From Mangrovibrevibacter kandeliae (GTDB taxonomy: Bacteria > Pseudomonadota > Alphaproteobacteria > Rhizobiales > Rhizobiaceae), in NCBI RefSeq assembly GCF_024519155.1, contig NZ_JANIFJ010000002.1:434001-498000 (forward strand): a stretch of 64,000 bases of DNA, given 5' to 3'. Position 1 is the stretch's first letter. Every line of letters starts with the position of its first letter. A model generated the notes under the pieces. That model was given only the letters and a program-made list of their open reading frames with translations. It searched no databases and was not told the origin of the DNA. Below are positions 56,367 through 64,000 of this stretch, one piece after another. The position numbers were made by a program, and so were the translations under genes.

Positions 56367-59312
56367 TCAGTGCGCCTCGTCCCAGTTGAAGGCGGCGCGC
56401 GCGTCGACGACGAGCGGCACCGACAGCTCGACGACCGGCGCCGCCGCGCCCTCCATGACACCGCGGATCACCGGGATCGTCGCCTCCACCTCGTCCTCCT
56501 CGACCTCGAAGATCAGCTCGTCATGCACCTGCAGGAGCATCTTCGCCGACAGGCCGGCGGCCGCGAGCGCCGCTTCCATGCGGATCATCGCCCGGCGGAT
56601 GATGTCCGCCGCGGTGCCCTGGATCGGCGCGTTGATCGCGGCGCGTTCCAGCGCCGCGCGCACCGACGGGTTGGAGTGCCTGATGTCCGGATAGTGCGCG
56701 CGCCGGCCGAACAGGGTCTCGACATAGCCCTTGTCGCGGCAGAAGGCCTTGGTCTCGTCCATGTAGCCGCGGATGCCGGGAAAGCGTTCGAAGTAGCGGC
56801 GGATGTAGAGGCCCGCCTCCTCCCGCGGGATCGACAGCTGGTTGGCGAGGCCGAAGGCGGAGATGCCGTAGACGATGCCGAAGTTGATCGCCTTGGCGCG
56901 CCGGCGCACCGAGGGGTCCATGCCCTCGACGGGCACGCCGAACATCTCCGACGCGGTGCGGGCATGGATGTCCTCGCCGCGCTGGAAGGCCGCCTTCAGC
57001 TGCGGAATGTCGGCCATGTGGGCGAGAATGCGCAGCTCGATCTGGCTGTAGTCGGCCGACAGCAGCCGCTTTCCCTCCGGCGCGACGAAGGCGGTTCGGA
57101 TCGCCCGGCCCTCTTCGGTGCGCACCGGGATGTTCTGCAGGTTCGGCTCGGACGAGGACAGGCGACCCGTCGTGGTGGAAGCCATCGAGTAGGAGGTGTG
57201 GATGCGCGCGTTGGCGTCCATGTAGGTCGGCAGCGCGTCGGTGTAGGTCCCCTTCAGCTTGGTCAGCTGCCGCCAGTCGACGATGCGGCGCGGCAGCTCG
57301 TGACCCTCGGCCGCCAGATCCTCCAGCACCTTGGCGTCGGTCGACCACTGGCCGGTCTTGGTCTTCTTTCCGCCGGGCAGCCCGAGCTTGCCGAACAGGA
57401 TCTCGCCGAGCTGCTTCGGCGAGCCGGGGTTGAAGCTTTCGCCCGCATAGTCGGAGATTTCAGCCTCCAGTGCCGCCGCCTTCTGGGCGAAGCGGCCGGA
57501 CAGCCGGGAGAGAATGTCGCGGTCGGCGCGGATGCCGCGCTGCTCCATGCGCGCCAGCACCGGCATCAGCGGCCGCTCCAGCCGCTCGTAGACCGCCGCG
57601 AGCCCCTCCGCCGCAAGCCGGGGCTTCAGCACGCGCCACAGCCGCAGCGTCACGTCGGCGTCCTCGCCGGCATAGTGCGTGACGCTCTCGATCGAGCAGT
57701 GCGCCAGCTCCTTGCGCGACTTGCCGGAGCCGCAGAGGTCCTTGTAGGTCATCGGCTTGTGGCCGAGATAGCGCTCCGACAACTCGTCCATGCCGTGCCC
57801 GTCGAGCGAGGACGAGGCGTCGAGCGCGTAGGAGATCAGCATCGTGTCGTCGAAGGGCGCGATGGCGATGCCGTGCTCCAGCATCACCAGGTAGTCGTAT
57901 TTGAGGTTGTGGCCGACCTTCAGGACGGCCGGGTCCTCCAGGATCGGCTTCAGGAGCGCCAGCACCTCGTCGAGCGGGATCTGCGGTCCGACGCCGCCCT
58001 CGGCCTCGCCCTCGCCCGGCTCGGCCCAGAGATCGCGGGTCTCCGACGAGCTGTGGCCGATCGGCACATAGGCGGCCCGGCCCGGCCGGGTGGCGAAGGA
58101 CAGGCCGATCAGCCGTGCGTTCATCGCCGTCAGCGAGTCGGTCTCGACGTCGAACGCCATCACGCCGGCGTCACGCGCCTCGACCATCCAGGCCGCCAGC
58201 GTCGCCGCGTCGCGGACGGTGTCGTAGGCGGAGAGGTCGAAGCTGCTCGCGAGCGCGGCTTCGAGCAGGGCCTGCGAATGTGCCTTGGGGGACAGCGCCA
58301 GCAGCGCGCCGTTCGCCGATGCCGCCTTGGCTGCGGGTTCGACGGGATAGTCAGGGTCGAGATCCGGTCCATGCACCGGCCCGTCCACCTCCACGGCGGC
58401 CGCCTCCACGGCGCTCGCGTCGGTGCCGAGCTTGCCCGAGACGCGCCGGGTGAGCGTCGTGAACTCCATCGCCTTGAGGAAGCCGATCAGCTTCTCGCCG
58501 TCGGGCTCGTGGATGAAGAGGTCGTCGAGCGGCACGTCGAGCGGGGTGTTCTGGTCGAGCGTCACCAGCCGCTTCGACAGCCGCGCCTGCTCGGCATAGG
58601 CAAGGAGGTTCTCCCGGCGCTTGGCCTGCTTGATCTCGCCGGCCCGCTCCAGCAGCGCCTCCAGCGTCCCGTACTCGTCGAGAAGTTGCGCGGCCGTCTT
58701 GGCGCCGATGCCGGGCACGCCCGGCACGTTGTCGGAGGTGTCGCCGCACAGCGCCTGCAGGTCGATCATCTTGTCCGGATAGACGCCGAACTTCTCCTTC
58801 ACCTCGTCCGGACCGAGGCGCTTGTCCTTCATCTGGTCGTAAAGCGTGACGCAGGGACCGACGAGCTGCATCAGGTCCTTGTCGGAGGAGACGATGGTGA
58901 CGTCGCCGCCGGCCGCCAGCGCCTCCCGGGTGTAGGTCGCGATGAGGTCGTCGGCCTCGAACCCCTGCTTCTCGATGCAGGGCAGGTCGAAGGCCCGCAC
59001 CGCCTCGCGGATCAGCGGAAACTGCGGCCTGAGGTCCTCCGGCGGGGCCGAGCGGTTGGCCTTGTATTCGCTGTAGAAGTCGTTGCGGAAGGTGCTGGCC
59101 GAGTGGTCGAAGATCACCGCGAAATGCGTCGGCGCGACGCCGACCGAGGTGTCGCGCGACTCCTCGATCAGCTTCCACAGCATGTTGCAGAAGCCGGCGA
59201 CCGCGCCGACCGGCAGGCCGTCCGACTTGCGGGTGAGCGGCGGGAGCGCGTGATAGGCTCGGAAGATGTAGGCCGACCCGTCGACCAGGAAGAGGTGATC
59301 GCCCTTTTGCAT
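56367..59312 (-). CDS. polA: DNA polymerase I
   Basis: Repair and Okazaki-fragment maturation polymerase. 981 residues with three domains. 5'-3' exonuclease 1-290 ([44 protein letters not shown]). The 3'-5' proofreading domain is intact: Exo I FDVETDSL (about 385), Exo [13 protein letters not shown], Exo [15 protein letters not shown]. Polymerase motifs are [16 protein letters not shown] (A, about 752), the O-helix region [15 protein letters not shown] (B) and [12 protein letters not shown] (C, about 929). It is divergent from a candidate small RNA gene. Confidence 0.98.
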   Translation of the reverse strand: MQKGDHLFLVDGSAYIFRAYHALPPLTRKSDGLPVGAVAGFCNMLWKLIEESRDTSVGVAPTHFAVIFDHSASTFRNDFYSEYKANRSAPPEDLRPQFPLIREAVRAFDLPCIEKQGFEADDLIATYTREALAAGGDVTIVSSDKDLMQLVGPCVTLYDQMKDKRLGPDEVKEKFGVYPDKMIDLQALCGDTSDNVPGVPGIGAKTAAQLLDEYGTLEALLERAGEIKQAKRRENLLAYAEQARLSKRLVTLDQNTPLDVPLDDLFIHEPDGEKLIGFLKAMEFTTLTRRVSGKLGTDASAVEAAAVEVDGPVHGPDLDPDYPVEPAAKAASANGALLALSPKAHSQALLEAALASSFDLSAYDTVRDAATLAAWMVEARDAGVMAFDVETDSLTAMNARLIGLSFATRPGRAAYVPIGHSSSETRDLWAEPGEGEAEGGVGPQIPLDEVLALLKPILEDPAVLKVGHNLKYDYLVMLEHGIAIAPFDDTMLISYALDASSSLDGHGMDELSERYLGHKPMTYKDLCGSGKSRKELAHCSIESVTHYAGEDADVTLRLWRVLKPRLAAEGLAAVYERLERPLMPVLARMEQRGIRADRDILSRLSGRFAQKAAALEAEISDYAGESFNPGSPKQLGEILFGKLGLPGGKKTKTGQWSTDAKVLEDLAAEGHELPRRIVDWRQLTKLKGTYTDALPTYMDANARIHTSYSMASTTTGRLSSSEPNLQNIPVRTEEGRAIRTAFVAPEGKRLLSADYSQIELRILAHMADIPQLKAAFQRGEDIHARTASEMFGVPVEGMDPSVRRRAKAINFGIVYGISAFGLANQLSIPREEAGLYIRRYFERFPGIRGYMDETKAFCRDKGYVETLFGRRAHYPDIRHSNPSVRAALERAAINAPIQGTAADIIRRAMIRMEAALAAAGLSAKMLLQVHDELIFEVEEDEVEATIPVIRGVMEGAAAPVVELSVPLVVDARAAFNWDEAH

Positions 59313-59540
59313 GGGTCCGCTCGTAGCGCGGCGCAGGCGGCGAGTCCATCAAGCTGCGAGGTGCGGCGGCTTGCCCTGCCAGAGGCGGCGTCGCGCCGGC
59401 TTCGCAGCACCCGGCGAAGCAAAGAGGCGCAGACCATCGGCCTTACTTGCGTATCGATCAGTAGCCACGCAGGTTGCGGAAGATGTTACCGATCGTTCAG
59501 GCGGTTCTCACACCGATGTGACAGCTTACCGCAACCGCCC
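59313..59540. other. polA upstream region
   Basis: No gene seen. It must hold the polA promoter (minus strand) but I could not fix its boxes. Confidence 0.3.
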
Positions 59541-59542
59541 TG

Positions 59543-59573
59543 CTTGAACCGACCGAATCGAAAGCGCAGATAT
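59543..59573 (+). promoter_or_regulatory. Candidate promoter of the small RNA
   Basis: CTTGAA (59543-59548) and AGATAT (59568-59573), compared with the rhizobial CTTGAC/CTATAT pattern; spacer 19 bases. It would start a transcript near 59580. Confidence 0.4.
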
Positions 59574-59579
59574 GGACCA

Positions 59580-59740
59580 ACGGCGCACGACAGAGCGCCG
59601 CGTTCGGCCCGAAGCTTGTCCCCCGCTCTCGCGCCGGAGAAAGAAAGCGGCAGTCCCCGACCCCCCCCTCTTCGGGACGTCGCTGATCAGTAAGAGCCGT
59701 TGCGGTAGATCCCCCTCCAGGCCGCAACGGCTCTTTTTTA
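59580..59740 (+). ncRNA. Candidate trans-acting small RNA next to polA (possibly alpha-r7 type)
   Basis: A gene-free segment ending in a very strong terminator although no protein gene on this strand lies upstream, so the terminator should belong to an RNA gene. The predicted transcript is about 160 bases. It contains C-rich stretches (for example around 59660-59670) that could pair with ribosome-binding sites, and an internal stem near 59615-59650. In Sinorhizobium the small RNA Smr7C (family alpha-r7) lies beside polA, to my memory, which supports the reading by position; sequence identity could not be checked. Confidence 0.55.
59692..59739 (+). terminator. Strong rho-independent terminator
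   Basis: Fourteen-base perfect arms (AAGAGCCGTTGCGG at 59692-59705; complement at 59722-59735), 16-base loop, then T-run 59734-59739. Oriented for plus-strand transcription. Confidence 0.92.
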
Positions 59741-59817
59741 TTGCCGGATTTGCCGTCCCCGACGCCCCCGTCGACGCAATCTGAGCTGCCGGATTACGGT
59801 TTCTTCATGGCGCGGAT

Positions 59818-59867
59818 CCTGCCACGGCAGGCTGCGTCCGACGATGTTGCAACCCTGCCACGGCAGG
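59818..59867. repeat. Two copies of a 14-base palindromic motif
   Basis: CCTGCCACGGCAGG at 59818-59831 and again at 59854-59867, starts 36 bases apart. Each is an inverted repeat (CCTGCC/GGCAGG). They lie 115-164 bases upstream of the dipeptidase start and look like paired operator sites. Confidence 0.5.
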
Positions 59868-59981
59868 GACAGGCCCACCCCACCGCCGCGAGACTTGATC
59901 CAAGGGCCGCCGCGTGGTCCTAAGGGAGACGGACGAGCCCGAGCGCCCGTCGATCCTGTCCCTCCCACAGCGGTGCGTCTC

Positions 59982-61376
59982 ATGGCTTCCCTCGACAGCG
60001 TCCTCGCCTGCCTCGACCTCAATCTCGACCGCTCGGTCGAGCGGTTGAAGGACCTGCTGCGTATCCCGTCGATCTCGACCGATCCGGCCTATGCGGCGGA
60101 CTGCCGGCGGGCGGCCGAATGGCTCGCGGGTGACCTGTCGGCCATCGGCTTCGAGGCGGCGGTGCGCGACACTGCTGGCCATCCGATGGTCGTGGCGCAT
60201 CGCGACGGCCCGGCCGGCGCGCCGCATGTCCTGTTCTATGGCCACTACGACGTGCAGCCGGTCGATCCGCTCGAGCTCTGGGACAGCGAGCCCTTCGATC
60301 CGCAGATCGTCACCCAGCCGGACGGCAGCCGCCGCATCACCGGGCGCGGCTCGGCCGACGACAAGGGCCAGCTGATGACCTTCATCGAGGCCTGCCGGGC
60401 CTACATCGCCGAGACCGGCGGCCTACCCTGCCGCGTGACGATCTTCCTCGAGGGCGAGGAGGAGTCGGGCTCGCCGTCGCTGCTGCCCTTCCTCGACGAG
60501 TTCAAGCAGGAGCTCTCGGCCGACGTCGCCCTGATCTGCGACACCAACATGTGGGACAAGCAGACGCCGGCGATCTCCACCGGCCTGCGCGGTCTCGTCG
60601 GCGAGGAGATCACCATCAAGGCCGCCTCGCGCGACCTCCACTCCGGCTATTACGGCGGCGCCGCCGCGAACCCGATCCGCATCCTGTCGAAGATCCTGGC
60701 CGACCTGCACGACGCCGACGGGCGCGTGACGCTGCCGGGCTTCTACGACGGCGTGCCGGAGCTGCCCGAGGAGATCCGCAAGGTCTGGGACGGGCTCGAC
60801 TTCGATCCGTCCGAGTTCCTCGGCGAGGTCGGGCTCTCGGTGCCGGCCGGCGAAACGGGGCGCTCGGTGCTGGAGCAGACCTGGTCGCGTCCGACCGCGG
60901 AGATCAACGGCATAACGGGCGGCTACACCGGCGAGGGCTTCAAGACGGTGATCGCCGCCGAGGCCCATGCGAAAGTCTCCTTCCGCCTCGTCTTCGACCA
61001 GGACCCGGACAAGATCCGCGCGGCCTTCCGCGCCTTCGTCGAGGCGCGGCTGCCGGCCGACTGCCGCGTCGAGTTCCACCCGCATGGCGGCTCGCCGGCG
61101 ATCCAGTTGCCCTTCGACTCGCCGATCCTCGAGCGCGCCCGCCAGGCGCTCTCGGACGAGTGGCCGAAGCCGGCGGTGATGATCTCGATGGGCGGCTCGA
61201 TCCCGGTGGTCGGCGAGTTCAAGCGCCGGCTCGGCATGGAATCGCTGCTGATCGGCTTCGGCCTCGGCGACGACCGGATCCACTCGCCGAACGAGAAATA
61301 CGAGATGAGCTCGTTCCACCAGGGGCAGCGCTCCTGGGCGCGTGTTCTGGCGGCGCTCGGAACGGACGCCGGCTGA
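59982..61376 (+). CDS. M20-family dipeptidase
   Basis: Di-zinc peptidase, probably a broad dipeptidase of the ArgE/DapE/CPG2 superfamily. 464 residues from the ATG at 59982. Metal ligands: His88 in FYGHYDVQP with catalytic Asp90, bridging Asp126 in GRGSADDKGQ, general base Glu159/Glu160 in LEGEEESGS, and a C-terminal His in RIHSPNEKYE. The lid (dimerisation) domain covers about 195-350 (ASRDLHSGYYGGAAANP). The substrate cannot be told from sequence. No partner genes are adjacent. Confidence 0.92.
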   Translation: MASLDSVLACLDLNLDRSVERLKDLLRIPSISTDPAYAADCRRAAEWLAGDLSAIGFEAAVRDTAGHPMVVAHRDGPAGAPHVLFYGHYDVQPVDPLELWDSEPFDPQIVTQPDGSRRITGRGSADDKGQLMTFIEACRAYIAETGGLPCRVTIFLEGEEESGSPSLLPFLDEFKQELSADVALICDTNMWDKQTPAISTGLRGLVGEEITIKAASRDLHSGYYGGAAANPIRILSKILADLHDADGRVTLPGFYDGVPELPEEIRKVWDGLDFDPSEFLGEVGLSVPAGETGRSVLEQTWSRPTAEINGITGGYTGEGFKTVIAAEAHAKVSFRLVFDQDPDKIRAAFRAFVEARLPADCRVEFHPHGGSPAIQLPFDSPILERARQALSDEWPKPAVMISMGGSIPVVGEFKRRLGMESLLIGFGLGDDRIHSPNEKYEMSSFHQGQRSWARVLAALGTDAG

Positions 61377-61723
61377 GCGGCTGGAGACGGTGGGTCGGAA
61401 AAAATGAAGGGAAGCGCGGCAAGAGGGGTGTGAAGGTGCCGCGCCCCCTACCTGAAACGTCAGGTCAGACCTGCTGCTTATCGCGCACGCCGTGCTCTGG
61501 CAAGATCTTTCCTTGCGTCAACCCTACGATCAGCCGGTCGGCGATCCCTTAGCATCCCGTTAATTCGCCGCATTTAGCCTGCAGGGAACACCTGACGCGA
61601 GGGGGCTCGACGTCGCGATCGCAGTTCCGACATGAACGTGCCGGCGGCGGGTGCAACACCGGCCGGCAGCCCCCTTGATGAAGGGGTGCCGGCGGATCCG
61701 GCACGATCACGAGGCAGGACTGG
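61377..61723 (+). other. Leader region of the penicillin-binding protein gene
   Basis: No gene. It holds an ACCTGA/TCAGGT inverted repeat (61450-61465), a CtrA-box-like TTAG-N7-TTAA at 61549-61563, and a stable hairpin at 61662-61693 (GCCGGCA...TGCCGGC with inner CCCCTT/AAGGGG, two-base bulge, GATG loop) ending 30 bases before the start codon. Confidence 0.4.
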
Positions 61724-64000
61724 ATGGCCACACGGCGCGGACGCGAGCGGATCGAACCGACCTTCGGTGGTGAAAGGAGCGGGGACGATCTGCGCCTGTC
61801 GGCGGAGGACCGAGCCGTCCCCGACGCCGGAGACGTGCGCAAGCCGACAGTCAAGCGGCAGCGGCGGCGCGAGGAGCGGGACGCCGCGCCCGAGACGGTG
61901 CGCTCGGCCGCCGAGGCGCGGCGCCAATCCCGCGCCGGTCGCCCGCGACGGCGCCGCAGCCTTCTTGGCCGCCTCGTCTATCTTGCCGTTCTTTGCGCGC
62001 TGTGGGGCGGCATCGCGGTCGCCGGCGTCGCCGGCTACTTCGCCATCAAGCTGCCGCAGGAGGCGTGGGCGATCCCGGAACGGCCGCCCAACGTCAAGAT
62101 CGTTGCCGTCGATGGCCAGATGCTGGCCAATCGCGGCGTGACCGGGGGCGAGGCCGTCTCGCTCGACGAGATGTCGCCCTACATCCCGAAGGCGGTGGTC
62201 GCCATCGAGGATCGCCGCTTCTACTCCCACTGGGGCGTCGACCCGCTCGGCATCCTGCGCGCGGCCTTCGAGAACGTCACCGCCGGCCAGACCGTGCAGG
62301 GCGGCTCGACGCTGACCCAGCAGCTCGCCAAGAACATCTTCCTCAATCCCGAGCAGACGCTGGAGCGCAAGGTGCAGGAGGCGGTGCTGGCGCTCTGGCT
62401 GGAGAGCAAGTTCACCAAGGACCAGATCCTCGAGATGTATCTCAACCGGGTCTATTTCGGCTCGGGGGCGACGGGCGTCGAAGCGGCGTCGCGCCGGTAT
62501 TTCAACAAATCGGCCAAGGATGTCTCGCTCGACGAGGCCGCGCTCCTCGCCGGCCTTCTCAAGGCGCCCTCCCGCCTGTCGCCGGCCCGCGATCCGCAGG
62601 CCGCCAAGGATCGCGCGGACGTCGTGCTCGACGCCATGCGCGCCGAGGGCATGATCAGCGAGGCCGAATACACGGACGCCAAGGCCGCCAAGCCGACCAA
62701 GGCCAAGAGCTACTGGACGGGCGCCGAGAACTACGCGGCCGATCTCGTGATGAAGGACCTCAAGGGCCTCATCGGGGACGTGCACCAGGACGTCGTGGTG
62801 GAGACGACCATTGACAAAGGCCTGGAGAAGGAGGCCGAGAGCGCCATCCGCACGACGATCGACGAGGCCAAGCAGAACGTCTCCCAGGGCGCCCTCGTCT
62901 CGATCGACGGCACCGGCGCGATCCGGGCGATGGTCGGCGGGCGCGACTACGCCGAGAGCCAGTTCAACCGTGCGGTGGACGCCAGGCGCCAGCCCGGCTC
63001 GACCTTCAAGCCCTTCGTCTACGAGACCGCGATGGAGTTCGGCTGGAAGCCGGAGTCGGTGGTGGTGGACGGGCCGGTGAAGATCGGCAACTGGACGCCC
63101 GAAAACTACGATCGCCGCTATCGCGGGCCGGTGATGCTGGCCGATGCCCTCGCTCACTCGCTGAACACCGTCTCGGCCAAGCTGACCGACAGCGTCGGCT
63201 CGACCGCGGTGATCCAGACCGCCCACCGGCTTGGCATCGCTTCCGACCTCGCCGACAACGTATCGATCGCGCTCGGAACGTCGGAGGTGTCGCTGATGGA
63301 GCTGACCGGCGCCTTCGCGCCCTTCGCCAATGGCGGCTATCTCGCCAAGCCCCACCTCATCAACCGCGTCACCACGACCGACGGCAAGGTGCTCTACGAG
63401 CGCGGTGCCGAGGTGCCGCCGGTGGTCGTCGACCCGACCGTGCTCGGCGAGATGAACGCGATGCTGGAGCGGGTCGTCACCTCCGGTACCGGTCGCGCGG
63501 CGCAGTTGAAGGGCTGGCAGGTGGCGGGCAAGAGCGGCACGACGCAAGACTTCAAGGACGCCTGGTTCCTCGGCTACACCTCCAATCTCACCACCGGCGT
63601 CTGGTTTGGCAACGACAACGGCAAGCCGATGAAGAAGGTGACCGGCGGCGGACTTCCCGCCCAGGCCTGGCACAGCTTCATGGAAGCGGCCCACAAGGGC
63701 CTGCCGGCGATGCCGCTGCCGGGCGACTACCGGATCGGCCAGCCCCAGGAGCCGCTGACGGCCGACGTCTCCAACGACTATGGCGACGGGGAACTGCCAC
63801 CGGAGGATACCTACGCACCGGGAGACGACCGAGGCGGCGCCAACGTTGCGCACACCGTTCAGCCGGTCGATCCGCAGTCCGGCCAGCCTTACTCGGCGGA
63901 TCCCTACGACCGGGGATCGCGCCGTGACCAGCGCTATGCCGATCAGCCGGACGACGAAGATCCGTACCCGGGCGACCCGTATTCGAGCGATCCCTACGGC
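61724..64000 (+). CDS. Bifunctional penicillin-binding protein (class A, PBP1 family), 3' end outside window
   Basis: Polymerises glycan strands and cross-links peptides in the periplasm. 759 residues are visible. A basic cytoplasmic tail of about 80 residues precedes one membrane anchor (LVYLAVLCALWGGIAVAG, about 83-100). Glycosyltransferase 51 domain: AIEDRRFYSHWGVD with catalytic Glu near 160, GGSTLTQQLAKN, and RKVQEAVLALWLE. Transpeptidase: Ser near 426 in PGSTFKPF, second motif SLN in AHSLNTVSA, third motif KSGTT near 602. After about residue 665 there is an acidic Asp/Pro/Tyr/Ser/Gly-rich tail with repeated DPY units that runs off the window. It is close to the PBP1a/PbpC-like 1A group of rhizobia. 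Confidence 0.95.
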   Translation, partial: MATRRGRERIEPTFGGERSGDDLRLSAEDRAVPDAGDVRKPTVKRQRRREERDAAPETVRSAAEARRQSRAGRPRRRRSLLGRLVYLAVLCALWGGIAVAGVAGYFAIKLPQEAWAIPERPPNVKIVAVDGQMLANRGVTGGEAVSLDEMSPYIPKAVVAIEDRRFYSHWGVDPLGILRAAFENVTAGQTVQGGSTLTQQLAKNIFLNPEQTLERKVQEAVLALWLESKFTKDQILEMYLNRVYFGSGATGVEAASRRYFNKSAKDVSLDEAALLAGLLKAPSRLSPARDPQAAKDRADVVLDAMRAEGMISEAEYTDAKAAKPTKAKSYWTGAENYAADLVMKDLKGLIGDVHQDVVVETTIDKGLEKEAESAIRTTIDEAKQNVSQGALVSIDGTGAIRAMVGGRDYAESQFNRAVDARRQPGSTFKPFVYETAMEFGWKPESVVVDGPVKIGNWTPENYDRRYRGPVMLADALAHSLNTVSAKLTDSVGSTAVIQTAHRLGIASDLADNVSIALGTSEVSLMELTGAFAPFANGGYLAKPHLINRVTTTDGKVLYERGAEVPPVVVDPTVLGEMNAMLERVVTSGTGRAAQLKGWQVAGKSGTTQDFKDAWFLGYTSNLTTGVWFGNDNGKPMKKVTGGGLPAQAWHSFMEAAHKGLPAMPLPGDYRIGQPQEPLTADVSNDYGDGELPPEDTYAPGDDRGGANVAHTVQPVDPQSGQPYSADPYDRGSRRDQRYADQPDDEDPYPGDPYSSDPYG

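Noticed and set aside
59495-59507. LexA box upstream of polA
   Set aside because: Two GTTC elements are separated by 5 bases; the alphaproteobacterial LexA box needs 7.
59580-59740. 6S RNA or signal recognition particle RNA
   Set aside because: No central bubble with closing stem of 6S RNA and no conserved SRP RNA loop sequence; position beside polA fits a trans-acting small RNA better.

Overview
This is a GC-rich (roughly 68-70 percent by eye) chromosomal segment from an alphaproteobacterium of the order Hyphomicrobiales (Rhizobiales). The assignment rests on gene content and order: the lptC-lptA-lptB-rpoN-hpf-ptsN block, the pckA / chvI-chvG-hprK-EIIA(Man)-HPr-ahcY-divL-tsaE-nucleotidyltransferase-addB-addA-trxA-folC-accD-trpA-trpB-trpF superblock, the short kinase-only HprK, an OlsB-type ornithine-lipid acyltransferase, and a DivL cell-cycle pseudokinase. 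I cannot name a genus from the sequence alone. It is housekeeping chromosome with very little accessory DNA: I see no insertion sequence, prophage, CRISPR array, tRNA or rRNA.

Layout. 1-8 kb: glnD (5' part only, minus strand), a small exported protein, a chemoreceptor, mutS, a second small exported protein and olsB. 8-14.3 kb: a minus-strand set with an acuI/yhdH reductase, lspA and two RNA methyltransferases, then a CoxG-like protein and the sppA-ihfB-lapA operon. 14.4-20.5 kb: LPS transport (lptC, lptA, lptB) running into rpoN, hpf and ptsN, facing a DUF1150 plus small heat shock protein pair. 20.8-23.7 kb: msrB, arfB and pckA (minus). 23.9-28.7 kb: a flavin-nucleotide-oxidase-like protein, the ChvI/ChvG two-component system, hprK, EIIA(Man) and HPr. 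28.7-37.1 kb: a Sel1-type exported protein (minus), ahcY with a palindromic operator candidate, divL, a TsaE-aminoglycoside phosphotransferase-like fusion and a MurU-like nucleotidyltransferase. 37.1-44.6 kb: a MITE-like palindromic element, then addB, addA and trxA. 44.8-52.5 kb (minus): DUF2852, a YgjP-type metalloprotease, trpF, trpB, two small unknown genes, cutA, trpA, accD and folC. 52.7-59.3 kb (minus): a PHB depolymerase with a long basic tail, a GNAT, a DUF1330 protein, pyrF and polA. 59.5-64 kb: a probable small RNA beside polA, an M20 dipeptidase and the start of a bifunctional penicillin-binding protein (cut by the window end).

How the genes fit together. Several encode one physiological theme: sensing of nitrogen, carbon and envelope state. 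GlnD (PII uridylylation), RpoN, EIIA-Ntr, HPr/HprK, EIIA(Man), ChvIG, pckA and PHB depolymerase together link nitrogen status, envelope or acid stress, gluconeogenesis and carbon storage. A second theme is envelope biogenesis (LptCAB, LspA, OlsB, the AmgK/MurU-like pair, PBP1). A third is genome maintenance (MutS, AddAB, PolA). I did not find a wholly new multi-gene system. The most interesting items are the DivL tyrosine pseudokinase, the PHB depolymerase with an approximately 195-residue Ala/Pro/Lys tail, a strong intergenic small RNA candidate next to polA, the MITE-like element, the palindrome before ahcY, and two unknown small genes translationally nested between trpB and cutA-trpA.
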